Assembly: GCA_963793825.1 (NCBI GenBank) | Contig: CAWCBE010000008.1 | Coordinates: 62,001-126,000, forward strand | Source of the DNA: RYN-230 sp963793825 | GTDB taxonomy: Bacteria; Actinomycetota; Actinomycetes; Streptosporangiales; Streptosporangiaceae | Length of the DNA: 64,000 bases | Direction: 5' to 3' | Shown here: one piece after another, positions 33,423 to 41,957 of the stretch | Position numbering within the stretch: position 1 is the first letter of the stretch | Layout of the letters: every line of letters begins with the position of its first letter | The notes under the pieces: model-generated | What the model saw: the letters and a program-made list of their open reading frames with translations, nothing else | Databases searched by the model: none | Told to the model about the DNA's origin: nothing | Translations under genes and position numbers: made by a program

Positions 33423-34363
33423 GATGCGATGGCCTCCGTGCTCGCGTGACCGGTCAGGGAAAGGAAAACGTCATCGAGGTCCGGCGTGTGCACGGAGAAC
33501 TCCGCAACGTCGATCGAATGCTCATCGAGCCGGCCCAGCAGAGCCTGCAACGATTTCGCCCTGGCATCGCTGGGAACCCGCAGGGTCAGGTCCTCGTCGT
33601 CCCGCGTGGAGCCGGTCAGGACCCGCGCCGCCGCGTCGAGTTCGCGGGCGTCGGTGAACTGGAGCCGGACGTGGCTGCCGGGAACCTGGCGCTTGAGTTC
33701 GTCGGGAGTGCCCTCGGCAACCAGGTGGCCCTGATCGAGTACCGCGATCCGGCCGGCGAGCTGATCGGCTTCTTCGAGATTCTGGGTAGTGAGGAAAACG
33801 GTCACGCCATCCGCGACCAGCTCGCGGACGATGTTCCACATCGTGCGACGGCTGCGCGGATCCAGTCCCGTCGTCGGCTCGTCCAGGAAAATGATCTGCG
33901 GCCTGGTGACCAGCGTCATCGCCAGATCCAGCTTCCGGCGCATACCGCCGGAATAGGTCGCCGCCATCTTCTGCGCCGACTCCGCCAGATCGAACCGTTC
34001 CAGCAACGAGGTGACCACCCGCTTGCCCTCGCCGGCCCGCAGATGGTGCAGATCCGCCATCAACTGCAGGTTCTCCTGCCCCGTCAGCAGATCGTCCACC
34101 GCTGCGAACTGACCGGTGACCCCGATCACCGCGCGCACCGCCCTGGCCTCAGTCGCAACATCATGCCCGGCAACCCGTACCGTCCCACCGTCGGCCTTCA
34201 TCAACGTGGTCAGCACGTTCACCGTCGTCGTCTTACCCGCCCCATTCGGGCCGAGCAGGGAAAAGACCGTGCCCGCAGGAACATCCAGATCGATGCCATC
34301 GAGCACGATCTTGTCCCCATACGCCTTCCGCAGTCCTGAGACTGCAATCGCTGTATTTCTCAT
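33419..34363 (-). CDS. ABC transporter ATP-binding protein (DrrA-like)
   Basis: A 314-residue ATPase with Walker A (LLGPNGAGKTTTVNVL), Q-loop (VTGQFAAVDDLLTGQENL, the DrrA-type variant), signature (YSGGMRRKLDLAMTLV), Walker B (IIFLDEPTTGLDPRSR) and the H-loop region lacking the usual His (FLTTQNLEEADQLAG, Gln/Asn in its place, as in many DrrA proteins). The C-terminal 80 residues form the DrrA CREEM-like domain. The ATG at 34363 begins the conserved MRNTAIAVSGLRKAYGD; the frame is open further. It pairs with the permease and probably gives self-resistance or exports a metabolite controlled by the SARP regulator. Confidence 0.93.
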   Translation of the reverse strand: MRNTAIAVSGLRKAYGDKIVLDGIDLDVPAGTVFSLLGPNGAGKTTTVNVLTTLMKADGGTVRVAGHDVATEARAVRAVIGVTGQFAAVDDLLTGQENLQLMADLHHLRAGEGKRVVTSLLERFDLAESAQKMAATYSGGMRRKLDLAMTLVTRPQIIFLDEPTTGLDPRSRRTMWNIVRELVADGVTVFLTTQNLEEADQLAGRIAVLDQGHLVAEGTPDELKRQVPGSHVRLQFTDARELDAAARVLTGSTRDDEDLTLRVPSDARAKSLQALLGRLDEHSIDVAEFSVHTPDLDDVFLSLTGHASTEAIAS

Positions 34364-35036
34364 GCGACCACTATCGGCGCCGTCCCTGACACGCCCCTGA
34401 CACGCGCCTGACACGACCACTGACACGGGAGCGGTTCCACGGGGACCCGCGACGGCAGGGCCCGGTCGGTGGCCGGAGCGAACCGGGAAGCCGGGAAGGC
34501 TTTCGCGGCGTTTGCCGTTATGTAATCGCCAGACCCCTGGTGCGGCCGGTCAGCCCATCTGCCCAGGGTCGGCAAGATCGCGCGCGAGTGCGGCGACGAG
34601 CTCGTTGAGCTGAGCGACCCGGGCGCACACGACCATCGCGAGCGATCGTCTGCACACTGCCCACGCTGCATGGACACCAAGCGAGCAGGGGCGCGCTGAC
34701 CGTTCGGGACGAAGAGGCCACGCGGGTGGTCGAACGGTTGACGGCCGCGCCTCGCCGCAGGTCTTGGGCCACCGGACTAGCCTGGCCGGGCGCCAAGACG
34801 CCGGGGTCACGGAGTAGCCAGCCCGAGAGGAAGTGCAGCATTTCGGCAAGTTCGGCCGCATCAGCGGCGTCCGGCTTTACCTCAGGCAGGAAAGTCACCG
34901 TCCTTCCTGGGGCCGCCAGAGAGCGCTTGTCGGTGGCATTGGCCTGGTAACCGGCGGCGCTGTCAAGTGAGCGCCGGAACTGGGCCGCGACCATGACGTG
35001 GCGATCATGGTAACGAGCATGAACGGAGGCCAATGA
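34364..35036. other. 673-base gap with decayed coding sequence
   Basis: The first 80 bases are the promoter side of the DrrA-like gene. The rest contains a remnant (34518-34898, listed separately) and a second fragment in another minus-strand frame ending LNELVAALARDLADPGQMG-stop near 34550. No intact gene is supported. Confidence 0.45.
34518..34898 (-). pseudogene. Remnant of a small actinobacterial hypothetical gene
   Basis: From the GTG at 34898, preceded by AGGAAGG, the frame reads TVTFLPEVKPDAADAAELAE, then MLHFLSGWLLRDPGVL, which resembles the N-terminal half of a common short actinobacterial protein of unknown function (about 90 residues). After that the sequence becomes Arg/Ser-rich and unlike coding sequence, so the gene is probably frameshifted. 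A second fragment in another frame lies behind it. Confidence 0.4.
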
Positions 35037-36011
35037 ATGACACGGCTACCAGGATCTACTGCACGTCGTTACGGCAAGGTTTTTGATAAGATCGCGGCTG
35101 AGTACGACCGCCGCCGCCCGAGTTATCCTGGCGAACTCGTCAACCAAGCTTGTCAGGTCGCAGGGATCGGGAGCGGCGATCATGTGCTTGAGGTTGGGTG
35201 TGGAAGCGGCCAACTGACGCGTGGCCTTGCCGCCCGGGGCCTGCACGTCACAGCACTCGAACCCGGCACGAGCCTCATGGCACTGGCCAGGCAGAACCTG
35301 GAAGGTGCTGGAGAGGTGGAATTTGTAAACGCCCAATTTGAGGATGCATTGCTCCCCCGCGAGCAGTTCCAGGCCGTGTTCTCTGCGTCCGCGTTTCACT
35401 GGGTTGACCCTAAGGCCAGTTGGCAGAAGGCCGCTGACGTGCTTGTTCCCGGTGGAACGCTCGCCCTCCTGCAATACTGCGGACTTGAGGAGCCGCCTAG
35501 CATTCGAGACCAGGAAGCAGTGCTCGCTGCCATAAGAAAGGTCGCCCCGGACATTGCTGCTAATTGGCCGACCTACAGGGATCTCGACGCCACGCTCGCT
35601 GGGATGGAGCAGCGCCGTGGCAACGTCTCAGAGGTATGGGCCTGGCTCGGCAGCTACGACATAGGCCAAGATTATGCCGGCCGTTTGTTTGATGATGTTC
35701 AGGTGGCGGTCATGCCCAAGCTCATCGAGCACACTCCGCACGAGCTCAATGCTCTCGTTCGTACGATGTCGTTTTACGCTCGGCTTTCACCGGGCCAACG
35801 TCAAGTCCTTGAGCGTGAACACGAGGCCATTTATGAACGACTCGGGCGACCGATTCGCGCGAGCACGGTCGCGGCTCTCGTCACGGCACGGCGCAGGCAC
35901 GGCGCAGGCACGGAGGGTCTTGTTCTCAGCCATGAGGCGAGACCCTGCTTTGCGGCTGTTGCCGGCGGCCGAGTACGTGATGTTCAAACGCGCTTTCCGC
36001 CGGTGACCTAG
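35037..36011 (+). CDS. Class I SAM-dependent methyltransferase
   Basis: A 324-residue methyltransferase. Motif I is HVLEVGCGSGQLTRGLAARG (around residues 50-68), the acidic residue after strand 2 is in ALEPGTSLM, and FSASAFHWVDPKASW follows. N-terminal FDKIAAEYDRRRPSYPGELV is typical of the trans-aconitate/UbiE-like group. It transfers a methyl group to an unknown small molecule. GGAGG precedes the ATG at 35037. Codon use is less GC3-biased than in neighbours, suggesting transfer. The last 35 residues (after TARRRHGAG) look like an added tail, partly from an 11-base tandem repeat, and overlap the converging gene. Confidence 0.87.
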   Translation: MTRLPGSTARRYGKVFDKIAAEYDRRRPSYPGELVNQACQVAGIGSGDHVLEVGCGSGQLTRGLAARGLHVTALEPGTSLMALARQNLEGAGEVEFVNAQFEDALLPREQFQAVFSASAFHWVDPKASWQKAADVLVPGGTLALLQYCGLEEPPSIRDQEAVLAAIRKVAPDIAANWPTYRDLDATLAGMEQRRGNVSEVWAWLGSYDIGQDYAGRLFDDVQVAVMPKLIEHTPHELNALVRTMSFYARLSPGQRQVLEREHEAIYERLGRPIRASTVAALVTARRRHGAGTEGLVLSHEARPCFAAVAGGRVRDVQTRFPPVT

Positions 36012-37431
36012 TAGCGCCTGTTCTGGCCGGTGGTCGCGCTCTGGTTGCGGGGGGCGGTCCGTGGCCGATGAAATGTCGTCCGCCGGACATGGCGGGGGGC
36101 AGCATGCCGTGGTAGGACCAGATGCCGATCCCGAACATCGCCGCCACCACGACGGCCGCCGCCACCGCGGCCAGCGATGCCCGGCGCGGCACGCGAATCA
36201 CCAGCCAGGCGCCGAGCAGGGAGATGGCGCCGATCGCGGGCACGTAGAACCGGACGGCCTGCAAGGTGTCAAGGCCAGGCTCGGCCGTCCAGGTGTAAGC
36301 GGCATACACCCCCCACACGCTGAACCAGGATCCGGCCAGGGCGATGCCCACGCGGAAGTCGCGGCGGGCAACGGTGCCCGCGTCACCGTCGGCGTGCCGC
36401 AAGCTCACCCACCGCCAGATGATCCACCCCAGTGCGGCCAGCCCTAGCACCAGCATCGGCACGGCCTCGATCAGGTGCGCTGGCATGAACTGGGAGTTGC
36501 CCCATATGGCGCCGAGGCTGACGGTGATCTCGCCCGGCGGGTACCCGGACTTGAACGGGCCGCCATAGACCAGGTCATCGAACGCGCCCAAGCCAGCCCC
36601 GAAGACCGCCACCGAGCCCAGCCACCAGGCCAGCGCGCTCGCGGGCAGCTTCACCGACCGCAACCGCCAGGCCGCGAGCACCGCGACGACGGCGCAGCCG
36701 AGGACCACGAGATCGGTGTAGCGGACGAACACCGCGGCCTCGATGGCCACGAACCCGGCCAGGCCGGCCCAGGTGCGCCACCTGGGGATTGCCTCGGCGG
36801 CCAGCACAGCCCACAGGAGCGCACCGGTGCCCGCCGCGATCAGCGAGGCGTCCGTGAACGTGGGCATGTAGTCCCGCCAGGCAAACAGCAATGCCGCGCC
36901 CGAGGAGCAGAACAAGCCCACCGCAGCCGCCCCGCCGAACCGGCCCAGCCACCGCCGGGCGCCCAAGAACAGGCCAACACAGCCCAGTGCGCCATAAAAC
37001 AACGGCGCCAGCCGGATGATGCCCAGCAGCTGGAACGGCGCGGCCAGGAACGGATAGCCAGGATCCTTCTCGCTGATCCACCTCCCGCTAGGCAGGTGCA
37101 CCCACTGCACAGGGGACCCGCCGGGGCCCAAGGTGCCGGCGCCGTCAGACGACCGGGCCAGCTCGGCACTCACCGCATGCACCTGGGCCGCGGACAACGT
37201 CAGCAGATGCCCGTCGGTCAGGGCCACGATCGAGGTCCGGTACGCGAAATCGTCGGGTTCCACCAGATTCGGCACGGACGCGGACTTGCCGACCATGACG
37301 CACAGCACCGCGAACGCCGCCAGGGCGAAAAGAACCTCGGCACGCCGCAGGCCCGTTGAAGGCAAGAGCCCGGGGGCGTCGGCTCCGACGGGCGGACCGG
37401 CCATCCCGGCCGCATTCACAACATCATTCAC
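35926..37431 (-). CDS. Polytopic membrane protein, probable GT-C-type glycosyltransferase
   Basis: A 501-residue protein with about ten membrane helices. The first extracytoplasmic loop has VEPDDFAYR, with an Asp pair as in GT-C/PMT-like enzymes, and later WRDYMPTFTDASL and DDLVYGGPFKSGYPPGE. It probably transfers sugars from lipid-linked donors at the membrane, but no specific family is certain. The last 50 residues are polar and unlike the rest; they include sequence antisense to the end of the methyltransferase gene (86-base overlap). The ATG start leaves a short polar N terminus before helix 1. Confidence 0.72.
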   Translation of the reverse strand: MNDVVNAAGMAGPPVGADAPGLLPSTGLRRAEVLFALAAFAVLCVMVGKSASVPNLVEPDDFAYRTSIVALTDGHLLTLSAAQVHAVSAELARSSDGAGTLGPGGSPVQWVHLPSGRWISEKDPGYPFLAAPFQLLGIIRLAPLFYGALGCVGLFLGARRWLGRFGGAAAVGLFCSSGAALLFAWRDYMPTFTDASLIAAGTGALLWAVLAAEAIPRWRTWAGLAGFVAIEAAVFVRYTDLVVLGCAVVAVLAAWRLRSVKLPASALAWWLGSVAVFGAGLGAFDDLVYGGPFKSGYPPGEITVSLGAIWGNSQFMPAHLIEAVPMLVLGLAALGWIIWRWVSLRHADGDAGTVARRDFRVGIALAGSWFSVWGVYAAYTWTAEPGLDTLQAVRFYVPAIGAISLLGAWLVIRVPRRASLAAVAAAVVVAAMFGIGIWSYHGMLPPAMSGGRHFIGHGPPPATRARPPARTGATRSPAESAFEHHVLGRRQQPQSRVSPHG

Positions 37432-37879
37432 CTGTCACGTCCACTGCCAGGACTACCCGCTGTGCGGCTGGCCGGCGACCCGGCAGACAGCGCCGGAGGT
37501 GACACATGAGTTACCCCGACCCTGTGATGCGCGTGCCGCGGTGACCTGGATTTCACCTGCGGAGCCGCGAGAGGCGCAGTCTCGAAGCTGGCTGTTGCCC
37601 TCTTCGCTGACCGATGATCTCAGCCGAGTCCGCCATGTCAAGGCCGAGCCGTGACGATCGCCTACTGTCGCTATCCGGGCACCGGCGGGTATTGTCGGAG
37701 CTGGAATAGTATGTAATGTCCTGTACCGGGCTAACCCAGTGGTGCAGGCGACCGCGTCGTTGGAGGCTGGGCGGCTCGGGCCCTTCGTGGCCAGGTGAGA
37801 GACCAGTGGTGATCCAGCGACATGCGTTCGGAGTAAGAGGCCTGCCGACCTGGATAAGCCGGGGTCATGAGAAGTTGCC
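37432..37879. other. 448-base gap
   Basis: No supported gene. It separates two divergent genes. The stretch 37680-37730 is AT-richer (GGAATAGTATGTAATG) and is a plausible promoter region for the STAS-PAS gene at 37880. Confidence 0.4.
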
Positions 37880-38875
37880 GTGACTGCTGAACCCTACGCG
37901 GTGCACTGGACGGACCATCAGGCCGCCGTCGTGGTCCTTCCGGAGCACATTGACCTGTCGAATACCGCGGAGATCCGCAGCGAGCTGCTGTCAGTGATCA
38001 ATCGTGGCGCGACCGCGCTGATCGTGGACATGACCGCGACGATCTCCTGCGATCATTCAGGCGCGGACGCCGTCGCCCGCGCCTACCAGCGGGCTGTTGT
38101 CAGCGGCACCGATCTGCGGCTGGTGGTCACCAGCCAGATCGTCAGGCGCATGCTCAGTATCGGCGGCATCGACCGGCTGGTGTCCGTCTACCCCTCACTG
38201 GAGGCGGCTCTGGCCGCCGGAACCCCAGCCGCGCCAGCCCTGGTGCCCGCGCCGGGCGACGTCGGCCACGGCACGGAGATCGCCCTGCTGGACCGGCAAG
38301 GCGTGATCGTGTCGGTCAACGATGCCTGGCGGGCCTTTGCCGTAGCCAATCACGGTGACCTGGCACGCGTCGGCCAAGGCATGTCGTATCTCGAGGTGTG
38401 CGCCGCGGCAGGCGGTGACCCTGTGGCGCAGCAAGTCGCGGCAGCCATCCGCCAGGCACTCGCGGGGGAGTTGCCCGGGCCGTTGGCGGTTGAGGTGCCC
38501 TGCCATAGCCCGGACACGGCACGCTGGTTCGACATGCTGATCTCCGGCCGCCTCGATGACGACGCGAGGCCCGTGGGGGCAACAGTCACGCTGTCCCTAA
38601 GCAGGTCAGGGCCCCGGATCACGCCAGCGGCCCCCGGGCATGAGCCCATCCTGCGGCACGCGGAAGAGTATGACCGGATCGTCCCGGGCACCAATGATCT
38701 CCTCATGCAACGGCTGTTCTCCGCAGGCCTGTCGCTCCAGACGGCACTGCGCATGCTGGGCGATCACCCAGCGGCCGGGAAAATAGAGGACGCCGTCGGC
38801 ACCCTGGACCTGGCGATCAGGGACTTCAGGAGCGTCCTGTTGGACCAGCCCGACCCTGGCGACCGCGGCCAGTAA
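37880..38875 (+). CDS. STAS-PAS protein with histidine-less kinase dimerisation motif
   Basis: A 331-residue regulator. Residues 1-110 are a STAS domain of the anti-sigma-antagonist type (LPEHIDLSNTAEIRSELLSV, CDHSGADAV with Ser 60 in the usual phosphoserine place). Residues 130-240 are PAS-like (IALLDRQGVIVSVNDAWRAF). Residues 265-322 match the HisKA_3-type dimerisation helix of DevS-like sensor kinases (DRIVPGTNDLLMQRLFSAGL), but Asn 272 replaces the phospho-accepting His, and no ATPase domain follows. GTG at 37880 is preceded by GAGAAG. It may sense a signal and control a partner-switching sigma pathway by protein contact. Confidence 0.82.
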   Translation: MTAEPYAVHWTDHQAAVVVLPEHIDLSNTAEIRSELLSVINRGATALIVDMTATISCDHSGADAVARAYQRAVVSGTDLRLVVTSQIVRRMLSIGGIDRLVSVYPSLEAALAAGTPAAPALVPAPGDVGHGTEIALLDRQGVIVSVNDAWRAFAVANHGDLARVGQGMSYLEVCAAAGGDPVAQQVAAAIRQALAGELPGPLAVEVPCHSPDTARWFDMLISGRLDDDARPVGATVTLSLSRSGPRITPAAPGHEPILRHAEEYDRIVPGTNDLLMQRLFSAGLSLQTALRMLGDHPAAGKIEDAVGTLDLAIRDFRSVLLDQPDPGDRGQ

Positions 38876-39175
38876 CCGGCCTGCGAGGCTGGGTCAGAAG
38901 GGGGCCCATGCCGCCCAGCCAGACCTGGATCGGTGGTTGCTCCCTCCCGCGCGACGGCTGCGATGGCCCGGTGGCGGACATCGGTGCGGACAGGAAGGCG
39001 CTCCTGTCGTAGTCGGCCGGTCGATGCTGCCCCGCAGTCCAGCCCCGAGTTCGGGCTGAGGTTGTCTTCCCGCCCCGAAAGACCCAGAACGTCACGTCAG
39101 CGTGAAGGTGAGGATACTGAAGTCCCTGATGAGGGAGACGCCGATGGTGCCGGCAGCCCGGGTTCCCCGGTGCCG
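38876..39175. other. 300-base gap
   Basis: No gene is supported on either strand. It lies between the convergent STAS-PAS and VOC genes. Codon statistics in all frames look random. Confidence 0.4.
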
Positions 39176-39658
39176 TCAGGTGGCGGACCGCTCGCGGCGC
39201 TCGGCGGTCTCCCGCGGGTCATGGATCGTGGTGACCTCGCCTGGCTGGGGGTCCGTGTGGTGCTGCCAGGTGTAGAACCGGACCTCGTGGCCATCCGGGT
39301 CATGCAGCAGGGGCAGGATCCAGCCGATGCTGGCCCAGTGCACGCCGGCGTGCCGCTCGCCCTGCGCGGTCAGCCGGGCGGCGAGCTCGTCGATCGCCTC
39401 CTTGTCAGGCACGCCGATGGCGAAGTAATCGAATCCGGCCGCGGCCCGCGCCCGGTCGGGATCGAGCCGCAGGGCCAGCCGCGGGCCGCCGCGGGGATGG
39501 CCCAGGGCCAGGCCCATCAGCCGGCCCTGCTCGACTATCTCCGCCTTGAGTTCGTAGCCCAGGCGGCTGTGGTACCACTCACGCGACCTGGCCAGGTCGG
39601 TTACGGGCAGCTTCAGGTGGTGAACCCCGGCGAGCGCCGGTACCTCCGACACGCCCAT
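39176..39658 (-). CDS. VOC-family (glyoxalase/dioxygenase) protein
   Basis: A 160-residue protein with one glyoxalase fold. It starts MGVSEVPALAGVHHLKLPVT with a ligand His, followed by DLARSREWYHSRLGYEL, and ends LHDPDGHEVRFYTWQHH with the metal Glu. GGAGGAAGACC before the ATG at 39658 fixes the start. It is divergent from a TetR gene, and the tandem operator lies between them, so it is very likely the regulator's target. It could detoxify or cleave an aromatic or aldehyde compound; the substrate is unknown. Confidence 0.9.
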   Translation of the reverse strand: MGVSEVPALAGVHHLKLPVTDLARSREWYHSRLGYELKAEIVEQGRLMGLALGHPRGGPRLALRLDPDRARAAAGFDYFAIGVPDKEAIDELAARLTAQGERHAGVHWASIGWILPLLHDPDGHEVRFYTWQHHTDPQPGEVTTIHDPRETAERRERSAT

Positions 39659-39670
39659 GGTCTTCCTCCA

Positions 39671-39707
39671 ATGCAGTATGGCTGCATTCATTGCAGTTAT
39701 ACTGCAT
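39671..39707. promoter_or_regulatory. Tandem TetR-type operators
   Basis: Two dyads of the same form lie 20 bases apart: ATGCAG-N5-CTGCAT (39671-39687) and TTGCAG-N5-CTGCAT (39691-39707). The outer halves also make a perfect 9-base repeat, ATGCAGTAT/ATACTGCAT. They lie 3 bases before the tetR start and 12 before the VOC gene start, so one protein pair could close both promoters. Confidence 0.8.
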
Positions 39708-39710
39708 CTT

Positions 39711-40385
39711 ATGACTGACCCTGTCAACCGCCGCACGTCCTCGCTGCGTGAAGCCCAGATCGCCCAGACCGAGGAGCGGATCATCGCCGCGGCGGCCGAG
39801 CTGTTCCTGGCGGACGGATACCTGCCCACCACGCTGGAGGCCGTGGCCAGGCGCGCTCAGGTGGGAGCGCGCACCGTGTACGTGCGCTTCGGCACCAAGG
39901 CCGCGCTGTTCAAGCGGGTGGTGGACGTGGCCATCGTCGGCGACACCCGGCCGGTCGATGTGCTGGGCCGCGACTGGGCACAGGCCGGGATGACCGCGCC
40001 GAGCGCGGCGGAGCGGATCGCGGCCAGCGCGGCGATCGCCCGCCAGATCATGGAACGCACCGGGGCGCTGTTCGCCGTGGCCCAGCAGGCGGCCGCCGTC
40101 GAGCCGCTGATCGCCGAGTTCTGGCAGCAGGGCCGCCGGCAGTCGCGCCACGCCCAGGAGGTGTTCTGGACCCGGATGGCCGGCGACGGCCTGCTCGACC
40201 CCGCCGCCGACCTGGCCTGGCTGATCGACACGGCCAGCCTCCTCGGTGCCGCCGAGACCTACCTGCTCGTCACCCGGATGACCGGCTGGGACCTCGACAC
40301 CTACCAGAGCTGGCTCGCCACCACCCTGACCCGGCTGGCGGCGTCCGCCGCGGGGAGCGCACCGCCCGGCCACCGGCCAAGCTGA
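39711..40385 (+). CDS. TetR-family transcriptional regulator
   Basis: A 224-residue TetR repressor. The helix-turn-helix domain covers residues 15-65 (EERIIAAAAELFLADGYLPT, then AVARRAQVGARTVYVRFGTK). The ligand-binding helices follow, with a large effector pocket of unknown specificity. The ATG at 39711 comes after the tandem operators; longer in-frame starts run through them. It is divergent from the VOC gene and likely represses both. Confidence 0.93.
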   Translation: MTDPVNRRTSSLREAQIAQTEERIIAAAAELFLADGYLPTTLEAVARRAQVGARTVYVRFGTKAALFKRVVDVAIVGDTRPVDVLGRDWAQAGMTAPSAAERIAASAAIARQIMERTGALFAVAQQAAAVEPLIAEFWQQGRRQSRHAQEVFWTRMAGDGLLDPAADLAWLIDTASLLGAAETYLLVTRMTGWDLDTYQSWLATTLTRLAASAAGSAPPGHRPS

Positions 40386-40585
40386 GCTGACAGCGGGCCG
40401 CCCGGCGGGCCGGGATTCCGCGAGAGGTCACGGCGACGGACTGTCCCGCGTACGGATAGGCGAGCTCGCCGCGGGCGAGATCATGAACCGCTGCCGCCGT
40501 CGGGGCGGTCTGGGATAGCAGGCGCCGCCGTAGCGACCCCGCCACCGCCCCGCCAATACGAACAGGGCCCTCATCTCACCGGGTG

Positions 40586-41140
40586 TCAGTCAGGCGGGTC
40601 TTCCCCGGTGAGCCCGTCCACCGATTCCCGCAGCAGGTCGGCGTGGCCGACGTGCCGCGCGTACTCCTCGATGATGTCGATCAGGAGGCGCCGCAGGCTG
40701 GGTGCCTCACGGCGGTCGTTGGTGATGCCCGTGGCCAGCCGGTCCAGGCCGCCATCGGCCAGCGCTTCCGCGATCGCCGAACGGGAGCGGGTCACGGCGC
40801 CGTGCCAGAGTGCGTAGAGCTGCCCGGGGCTGTCCGCCGCGGCCGAGTGCCATTCCCAGTCGCGGTCGGCATCCCAGTCCACCGTGTCCCACGGGGGCCC
40901 CAGGGGATGCCCGAGCAGCCTGCGGGAGAAATATTCGTCCTCGACCAGGGCCAGGTGCTTGAGCAGCCCGCCGAGGGTCATCGACGTGGGGGCGAGCGTC
41001 GCCCGCAGGCCGGCCGCGTCCAGTTCCCCACACTTCCACGCCAGGATGGCGCGCTGGCGCTCCAGGGAACCCAGCAGGGTGGCGGTCTCATCGCCCGCAA
41101 GGGGTGGTTCGGGACGACCTTCTCCGTCCGTTTGAGTCAC
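40586..41140 (-). CDS. DinB-family (DUF664) protein
   Basis: A 184-residue four-helix protein. The hallmarks are TLLGSLERQRAILAWKCGEL, LGGLLKHLALVEDEYFSRRL with a metal-ligand His, and LIDIIEEYARHVGHADLLRE with the HxxxH-like pair. Members are metal-dependent thiol transferases or stress proteins; mycothiol-dependent examples are known in actinobacteria. It starts at GTG 41140, with a weak ribosome site. An inactive relative is at 22978-23305. Confidence 0.9.
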   Translation of the reverse strand: MTQTDGEGRPEPPLAGDETATLLGSLERQRAILAWKCGELDAAGLRATLAPTSMTLGGLLKHLALVEDEYFSRRLLGHPLGPPWDTVDWDADRDWEWHSAAADSPGQLYALWHGAVTRSRSAIAEALADGGLDRLATGITNDRREAPSLRRLLIDIIEEYARHVGHADLLRESVDGLTGEDPPD

Positions 41141-41283
41141 GGGCGATAAGTCTAGACAGCGAACCAGGCGGGCCGTGGTCCCTCCGGGCGGCCACGGTCA
41201 GGCTGGTCTCCCGGCTGGCCGGTTGGCTGGCTCCCGCGCACCCGGCGGGCAGCAGGATCTCGGTGGGGCGCCTGCGGCTCACC

Positions 41284-41916
41284 TGGGTTGATGCTGGACA
41301 CGGGCGCCATTAGGAGGGCCAGCGCACCCGCTGCCGCGCAGGCCCGGTGGGCGACGACGCCGCCGGCGATGCGGGCCCACGGCGGGCTCACCGTGCGGGC
41401 GGGCTTGCGCCCCGGCCACTCCACGCGGGGCCCCAGGGCGTCCCAGGATGACCGGCAGCAGGGTCGCCGACAACCCGGTGCTGATCAGCGGGATGAGCAT
41501 CGCGCCCAGCCCGGTGCTGCGCAGGAACGGGACGGTGGCGAGGGCCAGCACAACCAGGGCGCCGGCCCGCGCCCCGGGCAGTACCTGGGCCGTCCGGCCA
41601 AGGGTCGCGGCCAGCTGGCTGCGGACGCCCGGCGAGGTCACCGGCGCCCCGGCGGGCAGCCGGGCCGCGACCACCAGGGGCGGGGTGTCACTGCCCGAGC
41701 CGAAGGCGTGGACAATGGCGGTATTCGCCTCGTGCGCGGGCTGTCCCGGGAGGTCGAACGTGAACGACCGGCGGCTGCCCAGCTGGCTGGCGGCGAAGCC
41801 CCCAGCCACGCGAGCAGCACCCAGGCCGCCACTACGATCCATCGGTGAGTGACCGACCAGCGTGCTATCGGGACGGTCCCGGATCCACCCGAAGATTCAC
41901 TACCTGAATCATTCAC
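41284..41916 (-). pseudogene. MMPL-family exporter, broken
   Basis: Pieces in three frames are left. The first has VPIARWSVTHRWIVVAAWVLLAWLG (first helix). The second has GSRRSFTFDLPGQPAHEANT and PPLVVAARLPAGAPV (first outer loop), then joins directly to VPFLRSTGLGAMLIPLISTG and LSATLLPVILGRPG of a later helix. The third begins RVEWPGRKPARTVSP and ends VSSINPG. Intact MMPL proteins have about 700 residues; only some 200 remain, so there were two frameshifts and a large deletion. Divergent from marR, a common pair. Confidence 0.82.
41894..41910. promoter_or_regulatory. Palindrome, candidate MarR operator
   Basis: GATTCA-CTACC-TGAATC is a perfect dyad 48 bases before the marR start and at the 5' end of the broken MMPL gene. 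A related ATTCACTTGAT follows at 41911. Position suits autoregulation. Confidence 0.6.
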
Positions 41917-41957
41917 TTGATGAGCAAGTCCTGGCGGGAAGGAGGGGATCCGGTCAG

